Positions 8,053 to 17,657 of a DNA stretch of 64,000 nucleotides are shown in pieces. Origin of the DNA: Hyphomicrobium sp. GTDB lineage: Bacteria > Pseudomonadota > Alphaproteobacteria > Rhizobiales > Hyphomicrobiaceae. Location of the stretch: positions 1 through 64,000 of the forward strand of contig JAEUME010000011.1 in NCBI GenBank assembly GCA_016793445.1, read 5' to 3'. The notes below the pieces were generated by a model. That model was given only the letters and a program-made list of their open reading frames with translations, was not told the DNA's origin and did not search any database. Every line of letters begins with the position of its first letter. Position 1 is the first letter of the stretch. A program made the position numbers and the translations under genes.

Positions 8053-9699
8053 TCACGCCACAGGCAGGGCGCGGCCGATAATGGCGCGCACTTCGGAAAT
8101 CCGCGTCGCGCCGTAGGTGCCGGGCGGTTGCCCCGAACAACGCATCGCGATGAAGCCCTGCGCGACTTCCGGCGGCGCGTCGCGCTCCAGCAGCGCGCCC
8201 GCCGCAAACACCGCCAGCCCCTCGCAGATGGCCCGCGCGTTGGCCTCGATATGGGCTTCATCTCGCAGCAAAGCGCCAACCCGGTCGCGCTGCCCCTTGA
8301 GCGCCGAGCTTCCGATTGCCACGCTTTGATCGTCAAGCAGACTGCGGACCAGGGCCGGCTCACGGCGTAACACGCGCACCATATCGAGCGCCATGATGTT
8401 GCCCGAGCCCTCCCAAATCGAGTTGACGGGCGCCTCGCGATAGATGCGCGCCAGCGGTCCGGCTTCCACGTAGCCATTGCCACCCAGGCACTCCATCGCT
8501 TCCGCCACGAAGGGCGGTGCGGTCTTGCACACCCAGTATTTGACGACCGGCGTCATCAGCCGCCGCCACGCATGGGAAAGCGGATCGCCTGGCGTATCAA
8601 ATGCACGCGCCAGCCGGAAGACGAGCGCCACGGCCGCCTCGACGTCGATTGCCAAGCCTGCCAGAACTTGCGCCATCAAAGGCTGATCGGCGAGCTTCTT
8701 CTGAAACGCCGTGCGATGCACCGCATGATGGATCGCGTGAGCAAGCGCCTGACGCATGAGCGCGGCGGAGGAGACCGCGCAATCGAGCCGTGTCAGCGTC
8801 ACCATATCGATGATGACCCGCGTTCCTTCGCCTTCCTCTCCCAGCGCAACCGCATACGCGCCGTGAAACTCGACTTCGCTGGAGGCGTTCGAGCGGTTGC
8901 CGAGCTTGGACTTGAGGCGCTGGAAGCGGATCGCGTTGATCGCGCCGGCGGGCGTGAAGCGCGGCATCAGAAAGCACGTCAAGCCGCCCTTGGCCTGTGC
9001 CAGCACCAGAAAGGCATCCGACATCGGCGCCGACATGAACCATTTGTGCCCGGTTATGCGATAGGACTGGCCTGCGCCGCGCGCCCCGTCGGGCTCGGCG
9101 CGCGTCGTGTTCGCACGCACGTCGCTGCCGCCCTGCTTTTCCGTCATGCCCATTCCGAACGTCACGGAGTCTTTGTCTTGCACTGGCCGGAAGGAAGGAT
9201 CGTAGACGGTGGCCGCCGCCTTGATGCCCCACAGCGCGGCAAGTTCCGGCGCACGCGCCAGCACCGGGATGGCGGCGTTCGTCATGGTCAGCGGACAGCA
9301 ATGGCCCGCCTCCATCTGCGCGGCGAGGTAAAGCTTGGCTGCGCGCATCACGTGGGGCGTGCCGGTGTCTTCCTCCAACCGATGAACGCCGTGCGCGAAG
9401 CTGGCACGCATCAACTCATGATAGGCGGGGTGGAATGTCACCTTATCGCAGCGGAACCCGCGCGCATCGTGGGTTTCGAGCACCGGGGTCATGGCATTGG
9501 CCTGCCGCCCCCAATCGGCAGCCTGCGCACTGCCCGCCACTTGCCCAAGGCTCGAAAGTACAGTGAAGGCGTCCTGGGTTGTTTCGGCACTTTCCCGCGC
9601 CACGCCAGCCCGCAGGGCGGTGTCGATGGCAAAAAGGTTCACATCCTCGAACGGGGGCGTTTGGTTGAACACGTCGTGCGTCGCAAACGGCTCGGTCAT
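8053..9699 (-). CDS. Acyl-CoA dehydrogenase family protein, AidB-like
   Basis: This is a flavin-dependent acyl-CoA dehydrogenase-fold protein of 548 residues, longer than typical acyl-CoA dehydrogenases (about 380) and matching the AidB subgroup. In E. coli, AidB belongs to the adaptive response to DNA alkylation and binds DNA. The sequence contains [18 protein letters not shown], the GHKWFMSAP strand, [16 protein letters not shown] and a late CLGGNGYVE followed by [16 protein letters not shown]. All of these are characteristic of AidB and related enzymes. The ATG at 9697-9699 is preferred over the TTG one codon upstream. It is divergent from pyrB across about 160 bp. No ada or alk gene is nearby, so a repair role is inference from the family. 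Confidence 0.87.
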   Translation of the reverse strand: MTEPFATHDVFNQTPPFEDVNLFAIDTALRAGVARESAETTQDAFTVLSSLGQVAGSAQAADWGRQANAMTPVLETHDARGFRCDKVTFHPAYHELMRASFAHGVHRLEEDTGTPHVMRAAKLYLAAQMEAGHCCPLTMTNAAIPVLARAPELAALWGIKAAATVYDPSFRPVQDKDSVTFGMGMTEKQGGSDVRANTTRAEPDGARGAGQSYRITGHKWFMSAPMSDAFLVLAQAKGGLTCFLMPRFTPAGAINAIRFQRLKSKLGNRSNASSEVEFHGAYAVALGEEGEGTRVIIDMVTLTRLDCAVSSAALMRQALAHAIHHAVHRTAFQKKLADQPLMAQVLAGLAIDVEAAVALVFRLARAFDTPGDPLSHAWRRLMTPVVKYWVCKTAPPFVAEAMECLGGNGYVEAGPLARIYREAPVNSIWEGSGNIMALDMVRVLRREPALVRSLLDDQSVAIGSSALKGQRDRVGALLRDEAHIEANARAICEGLAVFAAGALLERDAPPEVAQGFIAMRCSGQPPGTYGATRISEVRAIIGRALPVA

Positions 9700-9859
9700 C
9701 AATCGCCTCCCGGCGGCCGAAGAGCCGCCCCGTGCTGCTTTCGTTCATGGCCTGCGGGGCCGCCGCCACCCGCTCAACTCCACAATGTATACCGCCTTGG
9801 CGCGCGACGCGCTGTCCTGCTTGCGGGCCATCCAGACTCCCCGTATAGAGACCGCTTTA

Positions 9860-10834
9860 ATGGCAAAGTCTTCGACCGGTTCCGAACTGACGCGTTTTCC
9901 GCGCCGCCACCTTCTTACGTGCGAAGGGCTCAGCGCGGCGGAGATCGAGTTCCTTTTAAAACTCGCTGACGCCAACGCCGACGCCATCCAGCGCGGTGCG
10001 CGCAAGCGCTCGGTGCTTTCGGACCGCACGCTCATCAATCTCTTCTTTGAATCCTCGACCCGCACCCAGGCCTCCTTCGAGATGGCGGGCCGGCGGCTGG
10101 GCGCCGACGTGATGAACATGAACGTCGCGACCTCCTCGGTCACCAAAGGCGAGACGCTCATCGACACGGCGGTGACGCTCAACGCCATGCGCCCGGATCT
10201 CATTGTCGTGCGCCATCATGCGGCGGGTGCGGTCGAGCTTCTGTCGCAGAAGGTGGACTGCTCGGTCATCAACGCGGGCGACGGCGCCCACCAGCACCCG
10301 ACGCAGGCGCTGCTTGACGCGCTCACCATCCGCCGCGCCAAGGGCCGCATCGCAGGGCTGACGGTCGCCATCTGCGGCGACATCCTGCATTCGCGCGTCG
10401 CACGCTCCAACATCAACGTGCTGAACACGCTGGGCGCAAACGTCCGCATCATCGCGCCCTCGACCCTGTTGCCGTCTTCGCCCGAGCGGCTCGGCACCGA
10501 GGTTTACACCGATATGTGGAAAGGCCTCGAGGGCGCCGACGTCGTCATGATGCTGCGTCTCCAGCGCGAGCGCATGGACGGCTCCTACGTGCCCTCCAGC
10601 CGCGAGTTCTTCCACTTCTTCGGCCTCGACCACGAGAAGCTGTCGCACGCCAAGCCCGACGCGCTGATCATGCATCCCGGCCCCATGAACCGCGGCGTCG
10701 AGATCGCCTCGACCGTGGCCGACGATAGCCGCAGCGTCATCCGCGAGCAGGTCGAGATGGGCGTCGCTGTGCGCATGGCGGTGCTCGAAGCCCTTTCCGC
10801 CCACCTTCCCGCGCAGGAGGGCGAGACGTCATGA
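9860..10834 (+). CDS. pyrB: Aspartate carbamoyltransferase catalytic subunit
   Basis: PyrB condenses carbamoyl phosphate with aspartate in de novo pyrimidine synthesis. The 324-residue product shows the carbamoyl-phosphate loop [13 protein letters not shown], the segment [11 protein letters not shown] with the shared active-site Ser-Lys loop, [13 protein letters not shown], and [10 protein letters not shown] near the C-terminus. Length is typical. I start at the ATG 9860 because the protein then begins shortly before the conserved LLTCEGLS segment. Its stop overlaps the start of the next gene (ATGA at 10831-10834), so expression is translationally coupled. No pyrI regulatory subunit is present. 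Confidence 0.96.
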   Translation: MAKSSTGSELTRFPRRHLLTCEGLSAAEIEFLLKLADANADAIQRGARKRSVLSDRTLINLFFESSTRTQASFEMAGRRLGADVMNMNVATSSVTKGETLIDTAVTLNAMRPDLIVVRHHAAGAVELLSQKVDCSVINAGDGAHQHPTQALLDALTIRRAKGRIAGLTVAICGDILHSRVARSNINVLNTLGANVRIIAPSTLLPSSPERLGTEVYTDMWKGLEGADVVMMLRLQRERMDGSYVPSSREFFHFFGLDHEKLSHAKPDALIMHPGPMNRGVEIASTVADDSRSVIREQVEMGVAVRMAVLEALSAHLPAQEGETS

Positions 10835-12174
10835 GCCAGCAATCCAAATCCGCCTCCAAGGCACCTGAAAAAAGCCTTCCGGCCGGCAAGTCGGTGGTGT
10901 TCATCAACGCGCGCGTCGTCGATCCTTCGACCAACCGCGATGAGCCCGGCGGTGTCCTCGTCAAGGACGGCCTTATCGCCGACCTTGGTTCCCACCTGCG
11001 CCGCAACGCGCCCGCCGGCGTCGAGGTGGTGGACTGCAAGGGGCACGTGCTCGCGCCCGGCCTCATCGACATGCAGGTGTTCACCGGCGAACCGGGCTTC
11101 GAGCACCGCGAAACCTTGAAGACGGCGAGCCACGCCGCCGCCGCCGGTGGCGTCACCACCATGGTCGTGATGCCGGAGACCAACCCCGTCATCGATCAGG
11201 TGGCGCTCGTCGATTTCATCCAGCGGCGCGCGCGCGACAATGCGCTGGTTCACGTTCACACCATGGCTGCGATGACGAAGGGCCTGGCCGGCGAGGAAAT
11301 GACCGAGATCGGCCTGCTCAAACGCGCCGGCGCCATCGCGTTTTCCAACGGCAAGTCCTCCATCGCCAACACGCGCGTCATGCGCAACGTTCTGAACTAC
11401 GCCAAGGACTTCGGCGCGCTCGTCGTGCACCACACCGAGGACCCGTATCTGACCGGCTCGGCCACCATGAACTCCGGCGAGGTCGCCTCGCGCCTGGGCT
11501 TGTCGGGGGCTTCCAAACTTGCCGAGACCATTGTGCTGGAACGCGATGTGCGCCTCGTCGCGTTGACGGGCGGGAGCTACCACGCGGCGACCATCAGTTG
11601 CGAGGAGAGCCTCGAGGTCGTACGCGGCGCAAAGGCGCGCAAGCTGCCCGTCACCTGCGGCGTATCGATCAATCACCTCACGTTGAACGAGAACGACATC
11701 GGCTCCTACCGCACGTTCTTGAAGGTGCGCCCGCCGCTGCGCCGCGAGGAGGATCGCGTCGCCATGGTGCGCGCGGTGGCCTCCGGGGACATCGACGTAA
11801 TCGTCTCGAGCCACGATCCCCAGGACGCGGACACCAAGCGCCGCCCATTCTCGGAAGCCGCCGACGGCGCGGTGGGGTTGGAGACGTTGCTCGTCGCCGC
11901 GCTGCGTCTGGTGCATTCGGGCGATGTGCCGTTGAGCGTAGTGCTCCGCGCAATGACGATCAATCCCGCCCGGCTGTTGGGGCTTCACTCGGGCCGCATC
12001 GTGAAAGGCGCGATCGCCGATCTGGTGCTGTTCGACATGGGCGAGCCCTGGGTCGTCAACAAGGACCTGCTGCGCTCGCGCTCCAAGAACTCACCTTTCG
12101 ACGAAGCTAAAATGCAAGGCCGCGTCCTGCGCACCGTTGTGGCAGGCGAGACGGTGTTCGAATACGGTCGATAA
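10831..12174 (+). CDS. pyrX: Dihydroorotase-like protein lacking metal ligands (PyrC'/PyrX type)
   Basis: This 447-residue amidohydrolase-fold protein is encoded with pyrB and is probably annotated as dihydroorotase in many genomes. Catalytic dihydroorotases carry D-x-H-x-H-x-R-x-P after the first strand. Here that site reads [12 protein letters not shown], so both metal-binding histidines are missing. The usual MpNT reads MPETNP, and the D-H-A-P-H catalytic site reads SHDPQ. These are the features of the non-catalytic PyrC' (PyrX) of Pseudomonas-type aspartate transcarbamoylase, which acts as a structural partner of PyrB. I infer the same role here. An active PyrC would then be needed elsewhere in the genome. 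The start overlaps the pyrB stop. Confidence 0.85.
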   Translation: MSQQSKSASKAPEKSLPAGKSVVFINARVVDPSTNRDEPGGVLVKDGLIADLGSHLRRNAPAGVEVVDCKGHVLAPGLIDMQVFTGEPGFEHRETLKTASHAAAAGGVTTMVVMPETNPVIDQVALVDFIQRRARDNALVHVHTMAAMTKGLAGEEMTEIGLLKRAGAIAFSNGKSSIANTRVMRNVLNYAKDFGALVVHHTEDPYLTGSATMNSGEVASRLGLSGASKLAETIVLERDVRLVALTGGSYHAATISCEESLEVVRGAKARKLPVTCGVSINHLTLNENDIGSYRTFLKVRPPLRREEDRVAMVRAVASGDIDVIVSSHDPQDADTKRRPFSEAADGAVGLETLLVAALRLVHSGDVPLSVVLRAMTINPARLLGLHSGRIVKGAIADLVLFDMGEPWVVNKDLLRSRSKNSPFDEAKMQGRVLRTVVAGETVFEYGR

Positions 12175-12870
12175 GGATCACACCATCTCACCGCGCCGCG
12201 CGGGGAGGCAAGCGCCGCGGCGGCCGGCTTCCCGCGATGGAAGCCGCCCGTGCGCTATCAGAACGGACACGGAGCGCGGGGCAGCGCCTATTTCAGTCTA
12301 GCTAGAAGCTGTGCGCGTTCCCGCGCTCCGCCACAGATAAGCACATCCTAAATTCGCCGCGGCATGGGCGGTTCATTACTCCGCCAGCAGGTGGGCTGCA
12401 TACTCCGAGCACCGCAGACGATTCCACGCGAGCGCCTCGGGCCGTTTACCCCTTGTGCGCAAGCGAGCCTCTGTGCCCCCACCCCCAATCCCGCAACGGT
12501 CTCGAGACTGTCCGCCGTTCTTCGAGGCGAGGTGGGCCAAGTATGCAAGCGATTGCACGGGAGGGGGATAAGATTTTGCGGAGTGCGCAGCCTGCCTGGA
12601 AAGTCCCGGCTCGATAGGTCAAGGCAATGGCGCGGGCACGGTGGCCTCAGACGCCGCAAATGCCGGGCGGCGCCGTCGTATTGGGCACAGCAGCGGGCTT
12701 TCAATGTTTACCGATCGTCGTCTCGGTCTATTCTTGCGCCTAGACAGTCGTTTTGTTGCCAACTAAAATTCCGCGCAACTGGAGGCCGGAGAATTGCGAC
12801 GTTAACAGGCCCGATTTCCAAGACCCGGCTCTAGCCTGTTTGGTCACCAACCAGTCTTCTTGGTATTGCC
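12175..12870. other. Intergenic region with hairpins, no gene seen
   Basis: These 696 bases hold no convincing gene. A hairpin (GGCTTCC-CGCGAT-GGAAGCC, about 12230-12249) and a wider palindrome (GGAGCGCGGG with CCCGCGCTCC, 12271-12335) follow pyrX and may end its transcript, though no clear U run follows either. The motif ATGGAAGCCGCC here also occurs in the long inverted repeat at the window start. The rest presumably holds the promoter of the TPR gene. Confidence 0.5.
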
Positions 12871-15441
12871 ATGAAGCGCGGTCTTGCCAGCCTCTTGTTG
12901 GTTCTCTCGTTTTCGTTCTCCGCTTCCGCACAAGACCTCGACGGATGGGAGGAGTGCGACAACGGTAAGCCCGATGTTGCCATTTCCGCTTGCGAACGCG
13001 TTTTGAACTCGGCCAAAACCGATAGTGTCCGCGTGCAAGGCCATATCCAGCGCGGAAATGCCTACAGCACGCTCGGCCAATACCAAAGGGCGTTGGCCGA
13101 CTATGAGGCGGCTCTGAAGATCGAGCCGGAGAACTTTACCGCGATGATTAATCGCTCCGCGGAACTCATCCGGATGGGGCGAGACGGCGATGCGCTTCTC
13201 CAGCTCGATCAAGCGACCCGGCTGAACCCGGCGAGCGCCTTGCCGTTCAACAATCGAGCGATCGTCCATTTGAAAATGGGCAAGACCGCTGAGGCTCTCG
13301 CGGCTGCCAACACGGCGATCGAGTTGGACCCTGCTGTCGCTCTTGCATACAACGCCCGCTCATTGGCTTATCAAAGACTTGGGCAGATTCGAGACGCGTT
13401 GATCGATATCGATCGCGCCATCGCTCTTGAAGGGAAGAACGAGATCTTCCTTGAAAGGCGGGCGGAATTGTATGCGATGAACCGTGAGACCGATAAGGCG
13501 ATCGCGGATCTGACGACATTGATTGAAGCCAATCCGGCGGAGACCGATTACTACAATTCGCGCGGTGTTGTCCGGGCACGGGCCGGCGCCGTAGAGGATG
13601 CTTTGGCGGATTTTACAGCGGCGATTGAGCGTAAGGCAGATTCAGCCGCGCTTTATAATCGGGGCTTTATCCTTGAAAAAGCGGGCAAGACCTCACTGGC
13701 GCTCAAAGATTATGACGCGGCGCTTGAGCTTGACCCTGATTTTGCTGTCGTGCACGCCGCGCGTGGATTGCTCAAACTGAAGCTCGGCCACAAGGACGAG
13801 GCACTCACGGATCTACGTACAGCCGAAAGATATGGACCGGAGCAAACGACGGAGTTCGCCCGGCTGCATGCTGATGTGACCCGAATGGCGCTCAATGCCG
13901 TCGCGGACGCTATGGCGCAGCTCCAGCATCAGCGCGGGTCCTCTAACCGGTACACCGTCAAGAACCTCTATTGGACCGGGATCTCACTTGTCGGTCCTCT
14001 ACCCGGCGAAACGGACGTGCGTGATGCGGATCGGAAAGACGCAGACGTGGCCGCAACGACGAGTTTGGCGGCTTCGGCAACCGGCACGAGCGCAAGCGGG
14101 ACCGCCAACTCTCCTGCACCGGGCGGTCAAGGACCCGGACCGGGAGTCCGAGATGATGCAAAGACATTATCTGTCGCAGGGCAAGCTCCGACGCCGCAAG
14201 CGGCTGAGAAGACGGCGGCGATCTCCCGCGAGCCTGAACTGGAAAACAATTGCCGTCTTGCGGGCATGAGTCCGTGTACCGCAAGGACCTACGCAATCTT
14301 TGCGAAGGAGCTATTGGAAAAGGGACAACGCACGGGCGAAAGTCAATTGGACAAGGCCTTCCAGGCGGCGAACACGGCGGTCGGGCTGGCGCCCAACGAT
14401 TCCTTCACACGGGAGGTCCGCGCGGAACTGCATGCCGCGAAGGGCGATTCCGATGCGGCCATAGCTGACCTCACCGTTGCGAGCGGCATCGCACTGTCCG
14501 ATCCTCATCCGCTCAATGCGCGCGGTGTCGTGCTCGCCCGGCGCGGCAACTTCGCAGCCGCAATGTCCGACTTCGAAGCGGCGCTCGAGATTGAAGGCGG
14601 GGCGTATAAGTACGCGCACTACAATCGCGGCTACATCAACGAAAAGCTCGGTCATAACGACGAGGCCCTTCAGGCTTACGACGAAGCGGTTTCCTCCGAC
14701 CCAGAATTTTTTGTTGCTCTGGCCGCCCGCGGAATTCTCAAGGAGAAGATGGGCAGGAGCGAGGATGCCCGCACGGACCTGGAGGCGGCAAAGAAACTTC
14801 GCAGCAACGTCCGCGATGTCATTGGCCTCAAGATGGCGAACCTCGTCGCAGACGCGCAACACGGCCCTCCTGGCCGCACATCCTTCTGCAATCTCGATGC
14901 GGCTGGCATCGAGGTAATCGGGCCTTTGCCCGAAAAGGAAGATATGCTTCAGGGAGAATTTTTTGCACGATCTTGCAAGACACCATCAGGCGCAAGCAGT
15001 GACAGTGCGGGGAGATCTGCGGAGCGTGAAGACGCGCACGCGGCGGCGCAGCCCGCCACGCAACCTCCAACAGCCGAAGCTACCAGTAGGCCGTCTGATG
15101 CTCAGCTGCAAACCGCGGACCGTACACCTTCCGATGATCGCAATGGGCGCATCTTGTCAGCCGACGAGGTTTTCAACCTGTTCAACGGCAACACGTCCGA
15201 CGGAACAATGATCGCGGGCGGCATCTACCGGGAATACTATGCGCGTGGCGGGGATATCCGCATGAAGTCGCATTCGGGCGCGTGGTGGCTCAAGGAGAAC
15301 CAATTCTGCACCAGCTATCAGGGAACGAAAACGAGCTGCTTTGATGTCCGGTCGCTTCAACACGGCAGCATCGTTTGGGAGCAGGAGGGAACGGTCTTGG
15401 GTTCCGGCCGTGTCATAAAAGGCAACCCTTACAAATTCTAG
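12871..15441 (+). CDS. Secreted tetratricopeptide-repeat protein with two similar halves
   Basis: The 856-residue protein starts with a signal peptide (MKRGLASLLLVLSFSFSASA) and is probably periplasmic. Residues about 20-330 are tandem TPR motifs with the A-x-x-Y/F-x-x-A-x-x-L-x-P pattern, ending in a segment with LVGPLPGETD. A Thr/Ala/Pro/Gly-rich linker follows (about 395-460), then a second TPR block (about 465-665) ending in a similar VIGPLPEKED. The two blocks therefore look like an ancient internal duplication. A second low-complexity linker leads to a C-terminal domain (about 750-856) beginning LSADEVFNLFNGNTSDGTM, with GAWWLKENQFC and a closing IKGNPY. That layout is seen in small domains of rhizobial secreted proteins. 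No catalytic motif is seen, and the function is unknown. No strong Shine-Dalgarno precedes the ATG. Confidence 0.85.
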   Translation: MKRGLASLLLVLSFSFSASAQDLDGWEECDNGKPDVAISACERVLNSAKTDSVRVQGHIQRGNAYSTLGQYQRALADYEAALKIEPENFTAMINRSAELIRMGRDGDALLQLDQATRLNPASALPFNNRAIVHLKMGKTAEALAAANTAIELDPAVALAYNARSLAYQRLGQIRDALIDIDRAIALEGKNEIFLERRAELYAMNRETDKAIADLTTLIEANPAETDYYNSRGVVRARAGAVEDALADFTAAIERKADSAALYNRGFILEKAGKTSLALKDYDAALELDPDFAVVHAARGLLKLKLGHKDEALTDLRTAERYGPEQTTEFARLHADVTRMALNAVADAMAQLQHQRGSSNRYTVKNLYWTGISLVGPLPGETDVRDADRKDADVAATTSLAASATGTSASGTANSPAPGGQGPGPGVRDDAKTLSVAGQAPTPQAAEKTAAISREPELENNCRLAGMSPCTARTYAIFAKELLEKGQRTGESQLDKAFQAANTAVGLAPNDSFTREVRAELHAAKGDSDAAIADLTVASGIALSDPHPLNARGVVLARRGNFAAAMSDFEAALEIEGGAYKYAHYNRGYINEKLGHNDEALQAYDEAVSSDPEFFVALAARGILKEKMGRSEDARTDLEAAKKLRSNVRDVIGLKMANLVADAQHGPPGRTSFCNLDAAGIEVIGPLPEKEDMLQGEFFARSCKTPSGASSDSAGRSAEREDAHAAAQPATQPPTAEATSRPSDAQLQTADRTPSDDRNGRILSADEVFNLFNGNTSDGTMIAGGIYREYYARGGDIRMKSHSGAWWLKENQFCTSYQGTKTSCFDVRSLQHGSIVWEQEGTVLGSGRVIKGNPYKF

Positions 15442-15467
15442 CCGGCGCGGGCGTTCGCGTTTCGAAC

Positions 15468-15968
15468 ATGACTCAGTCTCAAGCGCAGATGCTGCTGGAC
15501 ATGCTCCGCAGCGCATCGCCCGATGCAACGGGCCTCTGGCCGTCCGGCTGCACCATAGCCGTCAATGACGTCGACGATCCTGCGGCGTTTGCCGCGCTCG
15601 CTGTTCTGCTGGAGTCTGAATCCGACAGCGTGCGCGCGAATGCGGCTTGGGTGCTGGGGTATGCCGGCAATCCGGAAGCGCTCGAGACCCTGGAGCCCCT
15701 GCTGCGCGACAAAAGTCCAAACGTTCGCCTGCGGGCAGCCGAAGCAGTCGCCAAGTTCGGGGCCGTTGACGACATGATTCCGGCGCTCGCCGAACTCATT
15801 GCCGCCGACCCTAATCCGCTGACACGGCTGCTCGCGATTCACGCGCTTTATATCACGCGTGATCATCCCGATGCCGTTGCGGCGTTGCGCATGGCGTCAG
15901 ACGACTCCGACACGGCCGTACGAGAAGCTGCATTGCGGATGATTGCGGGCCATACGCCCTGGAAATGA
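15468..15968 (+). CDS. HEAT-repeat protein
   Basis: The 166-residue protein carries three to four HEAT or PBS-lyase-type repeats. Examples are VRANAAWVLGYAGNPEALETL, VRLRAAEAVAKFGAVDDMIPAL and LTRLLAIHALYITRDHPDAV. There is no signal peptide, so it is probably cytoplasmic and likely binds another protein. It begins 26 bases after the stop of the TPR gene on the same strand, which suggests co-transcription. The ATG at 15468 is the first one after that stop. An imperfect palindrome at 15973-15991 follows the stop. Confidence 0.8.
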   Translation: MTQSQAQMLLDMLRSASPDATGLWPSGCTIAVNDVDDPAAFAALAVLLESESDSVRANAAWVLGYAGNPEALETLEPLLRDKSPNVRLRAAEAVAKFGAVDDMIPALAELIAADPNPLTRLLAIHALYITRDHPDAVAALRMASDDSDTAVREAALRMIAGHTPWK

Positions 15969-16128
15969 TGATGCCGAAGGACGTCCTTTCGGCTAATAAC
16001 GGACAATCCCGTTTGTGCTTTGCGCCCTAGATCGGAGGGCAAGCATCCTAATTGCCCCTTCTACGCCTTGAATAAACTCTCTATAATTGCGCACACCGTG
16101 GCTTCTATTGAAGAAGGTGGCGTATTCC

Positions 16129-16779
16129 ATGCGGTACTCGATCATCCGCTTAATCGCGGCTTCGGCCGCGTGCTTTGCGTTGGCTCAAGGCGCGCAGGCA
16201 TGCAACGGCGACCAAATTCTTTTTGAAGACAAATTCGAGTTCGCCGATCCCGGCTGGGGAACCACGGGCGACCAGTTCAAGATCGAGAACGGAAAGCTTT
16301 TGCTTCGAGCCCCGCAGAACGCGGGCACGTGGGTGGTGAACAAAGCGTTCGTATTCGATAGTGCGGACATCTGCTATACGATAACGCTTTCAGATACGAG
16401 TTCTGATCCGACAGCGTCGTATGGTGGTCTTGTTTTCTGGATGACGGATATTCAAACCTTCTTTTCTCTGGCAACGTCATCCAACGGCTTTTTCAAGGTA
16501 TCGCGCAGAATATCAAATCAATGGGCTGCCGATCCCATCGGATGGACCAAGACAGACGCCTTGAAGCAGGGTCCAAACATGGCGAATAAGGTAAGGCTCC
16601 GTTTGGATGGGCAACTGATCACCGTGGAGATCAATGATCAGAAAGTCACTCAATTTCGAGCCCAGAAGCCGTCGCAGCCGACGCCCATTGGTTTTATGGG
16701 ATTCTCTCCGGCTTCGTCTGCGGATGGGTGGACTTTCTCCGACCTCAAAGTGACCAACGTCGTCAAGGACGCGAAGTAA
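16129..16779 (+). CDS. Secreted beta-sandwich (concanavalin-like) protein
   Basis: From the ATG at 16129, preceded by AAGGTGG at eight bases, the product is 216 residues with a signal peptide ending near AQGAQA. The mature part runs ILFEDKFEFADPGW, then FKIENGKLLLRAP, a middle segment of alternating strands with FWMTDIQTFFSLA, then KVRLRLDGQLITVEINDQKV and a final GWTFSDLKV. This strand pattern resembles DUF1080 (3-keto-disaccharide hydrolase) and LamG-like jelly rolls, which bind or act on glycans. I see no diagnostic catalytic residues, so binding is as likely as hydrolysis. Confidence 0.72.
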   Translation: MRYSIIRLIAASAACFALAQGAQACNGDQILFEDKFEFADPGWGTTGDQFKIENGKLLLRAPQNAGTWVVNKAFVFDSADICYTITLSDTSSDPTASYGGLVFWMTDIQTFFSLATSSNGFFKVSRRISNQWAADPIGWTKTDALKQGPNMANKVRLRLDGQLITVEINDQKVTQFRAQKPSQPTPIGFMGFSPASSADGWTFSDLKVTNVVKDAK

Positions 16780-16830
16780 GAAGCAGCTTAGCAGCGATGC
16801 CGCCGTCCTCGCGGCGGAGGGCAGGCGTCA

Positions 16831-17040
16831 TTACCGTTTTAATCGGGTGGAGCGTCGCGGATGGCCGAAATCCCCGCTCCAATCGCCAATCGAGCTGAAC
16901 TGGTCCGAAATGAAATCGACAATGGCTCTGGTCTTGGCTGGGACCAGCTTGCCAGGGGGCATCACGACATAAACACCACCTTGTTCGCCCGCACTCCAAC
17001 CGGGCAGGATTTCCGTAAGCAGGCCCTCTCTGGAAATTCG
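16831..17040 (-). pseudogene. Remnant of a LysR-family regulator (C-terminal end only)
   Basis: On the minus strand about 68 codons read SREGLLTEILPGW, then GGVYVVMPPGKLVPAKTRAI, then VDFISDQF. This is the standard end of the LysR substrate-binding domain, where a leucine-rich segment leads to v-Y-x-v-x-P and then lPaK-x-R-x-f-vdF. The helix-turn-helix and most of the effector domain are absent. The similarity stops abruptly near 17040, where similarity to an SDR enzyme begins on the other strand. With no start region of its own, the fragment cannot encode a working regulator. Confidence 0.75.
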
Positions 17041-17505
17041 GCTAGCGTCGCGAGCCTCGTCCAAGACGTGCTGAAAGATCACGGCAATATCGACGTTCTG
17101 CACTACAACGCGGCTGCCTTGCACAAGGACACCGTGCTGTCTCAGCCGATCGAGACATTCAACACGGACCTTGCTGTCAACATCGGCGGTGCTTTGGCAT
17201 CCATCCAGACGGTATTGCCGCCAATGACCAGGCAGGCCAACGGCAGCATCCTGCTAACCGGGGGAGGGTTCGGTTTTTGCCCGCCGCCGGATTTCCTCTC
17301 GCTCGGCATCGGCAAGGCCGGCATTCGCGCACTCGCCAACGGCCTCTTCGAAGACCTCAAGTCCAAGGGAGTTCACATCGCAACCGTCACCGTTTGCAAG
17401 TTCGTCGATCCCGGCTCCGAGGACGCCAAGGCGGTTGCCGAGCATTTCTGGACGCTTCACAGCCAGCCCAAGCTGGACTGGACGTGGGAAATCCAGCACA
17501 GCTAA
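17032..17505 (+). pseudogene. Remnant of a short-chain dehydrogenase/reductase (C-terminal two thirds)
   Basis: About 158 codons read as an SDR from its third helix to its end: SVASLVQDVLKDHGNIDVLHYNAA (given here in parts as the D-x-x-x-x-NNA-like strand), the GSILLTGGGFGF strand, then LSLGIGKAGIRAL at the active-site helix. The N-terminal cofactor motif TGxxxGxG is missing. A frame open from 16861 joins the SDR part to antisense of the LysR remnant, so any translated product would start with about 57 unrelated residues. The usual catalytic Tyr before the Lys is also replaced by Leu. It ends at TAA 17503. Confidence 0.75.
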
Positions 17506-17602
17506 CTTGATGCGGCGTCTTCAGCCGTCTCACGCAAGGAATGTGTGCAGCCTGCTCTTTACCGGGTACCGATAGGTCCTTGGCATTCAGGCGCAGCCGG
17601 GA

Positions 17603-17636
17603 CTCGAAACCCGGAAGTTTCCCGCCGGGTTTCGAG
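17603..17636. terminator. Hairpin between convergent genes
   Basis: A perfect 12-bp stem, CTCGAAACCCGG with CCGGGTTTCGAG, encloses a ten-base loop. It sits between the SDR remnant (plus) and the EF-hand gene (minus), where a bidirectional terminator would be expected. No long U run follows on either strand. Confidence 0.6.
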
Positions 17637-17657
17637 CTCGATCATAGTGTCCGCTCG

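Noticed and set aside
7929..8483. N-terminal extension of the Mg2+ ATPase of about 185 residues
   Set aside because: It overlaps the acyl-CoA dehydrogenase gene, is Arg/Ser-rich, and the ATG at 7928 gives the conserved ATPase start with a ribosome-binding site.
12590..12620. GGAAAGTCCCGGCTC resembling the conserved start of RNase P RNA
   Set aside because: The conserved core should read GAGGAAAGTCCGGGCT and be followed by about 350 bases with a matching ACAGAA partner; neither fits.
12348..12704. Open frame of 118 codons on the minus strand in the gap before the TPR gene
   Set aside because: No ribosome-binding site, no recognisable motif and Cys/Arg-rich composition typical of chance frames.
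16861..17505. A single 214-residue protein from 16861
   Set aside because: Its first 57 residues are antisense to a LysR remnant and only the rest matches SDR enzymes, so it is a fusion frame at a deletion scar rather than a normal gene.
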